Shown here: piece by piece, positions 6,163 to 6,727 of the stretch | Layout: every line of letters starts with the position of its first letter | How positions within the stretch are numbered: the first letter of the stretch is position 1 | NCBI GenBank assembly: GCA_964522605.1 | Contig: CAZFWV010000370.1 | Coordinates: 1-6,727, forward strand | Direction of reading: 5' to 3' | Length of the DNA: 6,727 bases | From: CAVZLD01 sp964522605 | GTDB lineage: Bacteria > Planctomycetota > Planctomycetia > Pirellulales > Pirellulaceae | Program-made: the position numbers and the translations under genes | The notes under the pieces: model-generated | The model's database searches: none | What the model was told of the DNA's origin: nothing | What the model saw: the letters and a program-made list of their open reading frames with translations, nothing else

Positions 6163-6419
6163 TGCTTGGGCAGGCGTCGAGTCGCCTGCCGCAGCGCTCC
6201 GCGGCGTACGGAAGCGGGCGTCCGAAACGCCGCCCACGTTCGCTCCAATTCGGCCAGGCGGTTGTCCATCTGCGCATTGAAGTCAAGAAATGACTGCAGA
6301 TCGACGGCCAACCGACCACCAGGAGAGTGACGCAGAAGGACCAACATCAACGGCGCATGGGCATCGGGGTTCATAAGAGCAGTTCCCTGATCGGAAGAGC
6401 TGTCCCAAGCAGGCCACAT
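6159..6419 (-). CDS. Small hypothetical protein, convergent with the hydrolase-like gene
   Basis: This encodes 86 residues from ATG 6419-6417 to TAG 6161-6159. I do not recognise the family with confidence. The start is supported by GAGGGA 7 nt upstream. An internal ATG at 6374 (residue 16) has AGGGA 9 nt upstream and is a real alternative; a TTG at 6482 opens the frame further but is less likely. The sequence begins with a polar stretch, then a short hydrophobic segment (LMLVLL, 24-29), then RLAVDLQSFLDFNAQMDNRLAELERTW (36-62), which looks like one amphipathic helix with heptad-like Leu spacing. The last 20 residues are strongly basic. It may be a small regulatory or nucleic-acid-associated protein, but nothing shows this. 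Codon choice resembles the neighbours. Its stop shares the CTAG palindrome with the opposing gene, a 4-nt tail-to-tail overlap. Confidence 0.6.
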   Translation of the reverse strand: MWPAWDSSSDQGTALMNPDAHAPLMLVLLRHSPGGRLAVDLQSFLDFNAQMDNRLAELERTWAAFRTPASVRRGALRQATRRLPKH

Positions 6420-6426
6420 CGACGAG

Positions 6427-6432
6427 TCCCTC
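6427..6432 (-). promoter_or_regulatory. Shine-Dalgarno site GAGGGA for the small minus-strand gene
   Basis: On the minus strand GAGGGA lies 7 nt before ATG 6419. It is the best ribosome site in the window and the main reason for choosing that start and for treating the frame as a real gene. Confidence 0.5.
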
Positions 6433-6465
6433 AGTCGACTTTTATCAATTTTCAGTGTGACGATG

Positions 6466-6495
6466 TTTGTACGATCTGACAAGGAATTGGTTCAA
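6466..6495 (-). promoter_or_regulatory. candidate promoter of the small minus-strand gene
   Basis: Reading the minus strand, TTGAAC (plus 6490-6495) is followed after 18 nt by TACAAA (plus 6466-6471). Each box matches four of six consensus bases. Initiation near 6459 would leave a leader of about 40 nt, AT-rich and containing the GAGGGA site. This is consensus-based only. Confidence 0.3.
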
Positions 6496-6727
6496 CGATA
6501 GCTCGGTTCGAGTCCGGCCAGCAACGAGACGGGATGCTTCCGTGATGGGAACGGACCGCTGCCGGTGGTCGCTCGATTTCTTGTCAAGCTCACGCTAGAA
6601 CACATTTCAAAACCGTCATTCGGGAGGGCGAGGCTGGGCTGTTGAAAATGTTTTCGACACGGAAGCATGGGCAGTTCTGGCAGGCAATGAACAAACCGAA
6701 ATCCTCGCTCCCTTCTCCCCCGGCTTT
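6496..6727. other. region without a supported gene; possible gene start at 6648 (+)
   Basis: No convincing gene lies in this stretch. On the plus strand the frame beginning ATG 6648 (MFSTRKHGQFWQAMNK) is open to the window edge for 26 codons and could be the start of a gene running out of the window. No suitably spaced Shine-Dalgarno site precedes it; the purine-rich GGGAGGGCGAGG near 6622 is too far away. A later ATG at 6685-6687 in the same frame is an alternative. An 11-bp inverted repeat (6534-6544 and 6658-6668) frames the region. Confidence 0.15.

Noticed and set aside
6029..6319. Minus-strand frame of 96 codons overlapping the small convergent gene.
   Set aside because: It competes with the 6159-6419 frame, extends into the hydrolase-like gene's C-terminal codons and lacks a ribosome site, whereas the chosen frame has GAGGGA and more natural composition.
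6445..6530. Possible tRNA, suggested by GGTTCGAGTCC at 6505-6515, which looks like a T-arm.
   Set aside because: The T stem closes only four pairs including one G-T. No complementary acceptor strand, D-arm or anticodon arm is found at the required distance. At most it is a chance match or a short tRNA relic.

Overview
The window looks like chromosomal DNA of a planctomycete, probably Pirellulales-like. This rests on protein resemblance: an AAA+/VWA pair, a DUF4919-like protein and a long exported alpha/beta-hydrolase-like protein of a kind I know from that phylum. Base composition is moderately GC-rich, Shine-Dalgarno sites are weak or absent for most genes, and the stem-loops between genes lack T tracts. 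I could not run a search, so the taxonomy is an inference.

Layout: (1) 1-852 (+) is the 3' part of a MoxR/Mg-chelatase-like AAA+ ATPase gene, cut by the window edge. (2) 842-2551 (+) encodes a VWA protein with an intact MIDAS metal site. It overlaps the ATPase gene by 11 nt, so the two form a translationally coupled unit. (3) 2552-2741 holds a strong 11-bp hairpin, a candidate promoter and a CATTAAT/ATTAATG inverted repeat. (4) 2742-3320 (+) is a small Cys-rich cytoplasmic protein resembling DUF4919. (5) 3321-3597 holds a complex REP-like foldback, a separate 13-bp hairpin and a candidate promoter. (6) 3598-6162 (+) encodes a large, probably exported protein with an N-terminal signal, a helical/TPR-like middle and a C-terminal alpha/beta-hydrolase fold. 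Its nucleophile elbow reads GHGIGG, so the expected catalytic Ser is Gly. (7) 6159-6419 (-) is a small convergent gene of unknown function; the palindrome CTAG supplies the stop codon of both it and the hydrolase-like gene. (8) 6420-6727 contains the likely promoter region of that small gene and no firmly supported further gene.

Working together: the ATPase and the VWA protein are expected to form a chaperone-like remodelling pair, as MoxR/VWA and chelatase I/D partners do. The other genes have their own putative promoters and no obvious functional tie to that pair. I see no CRISPR array, transposase, rRNA or tRNA. I found no convincing new multi-gene system. The most notable points are the apparent pseudoenzyme hydrolase, the dense foldback DNA before it, and the shared CTAG stop.
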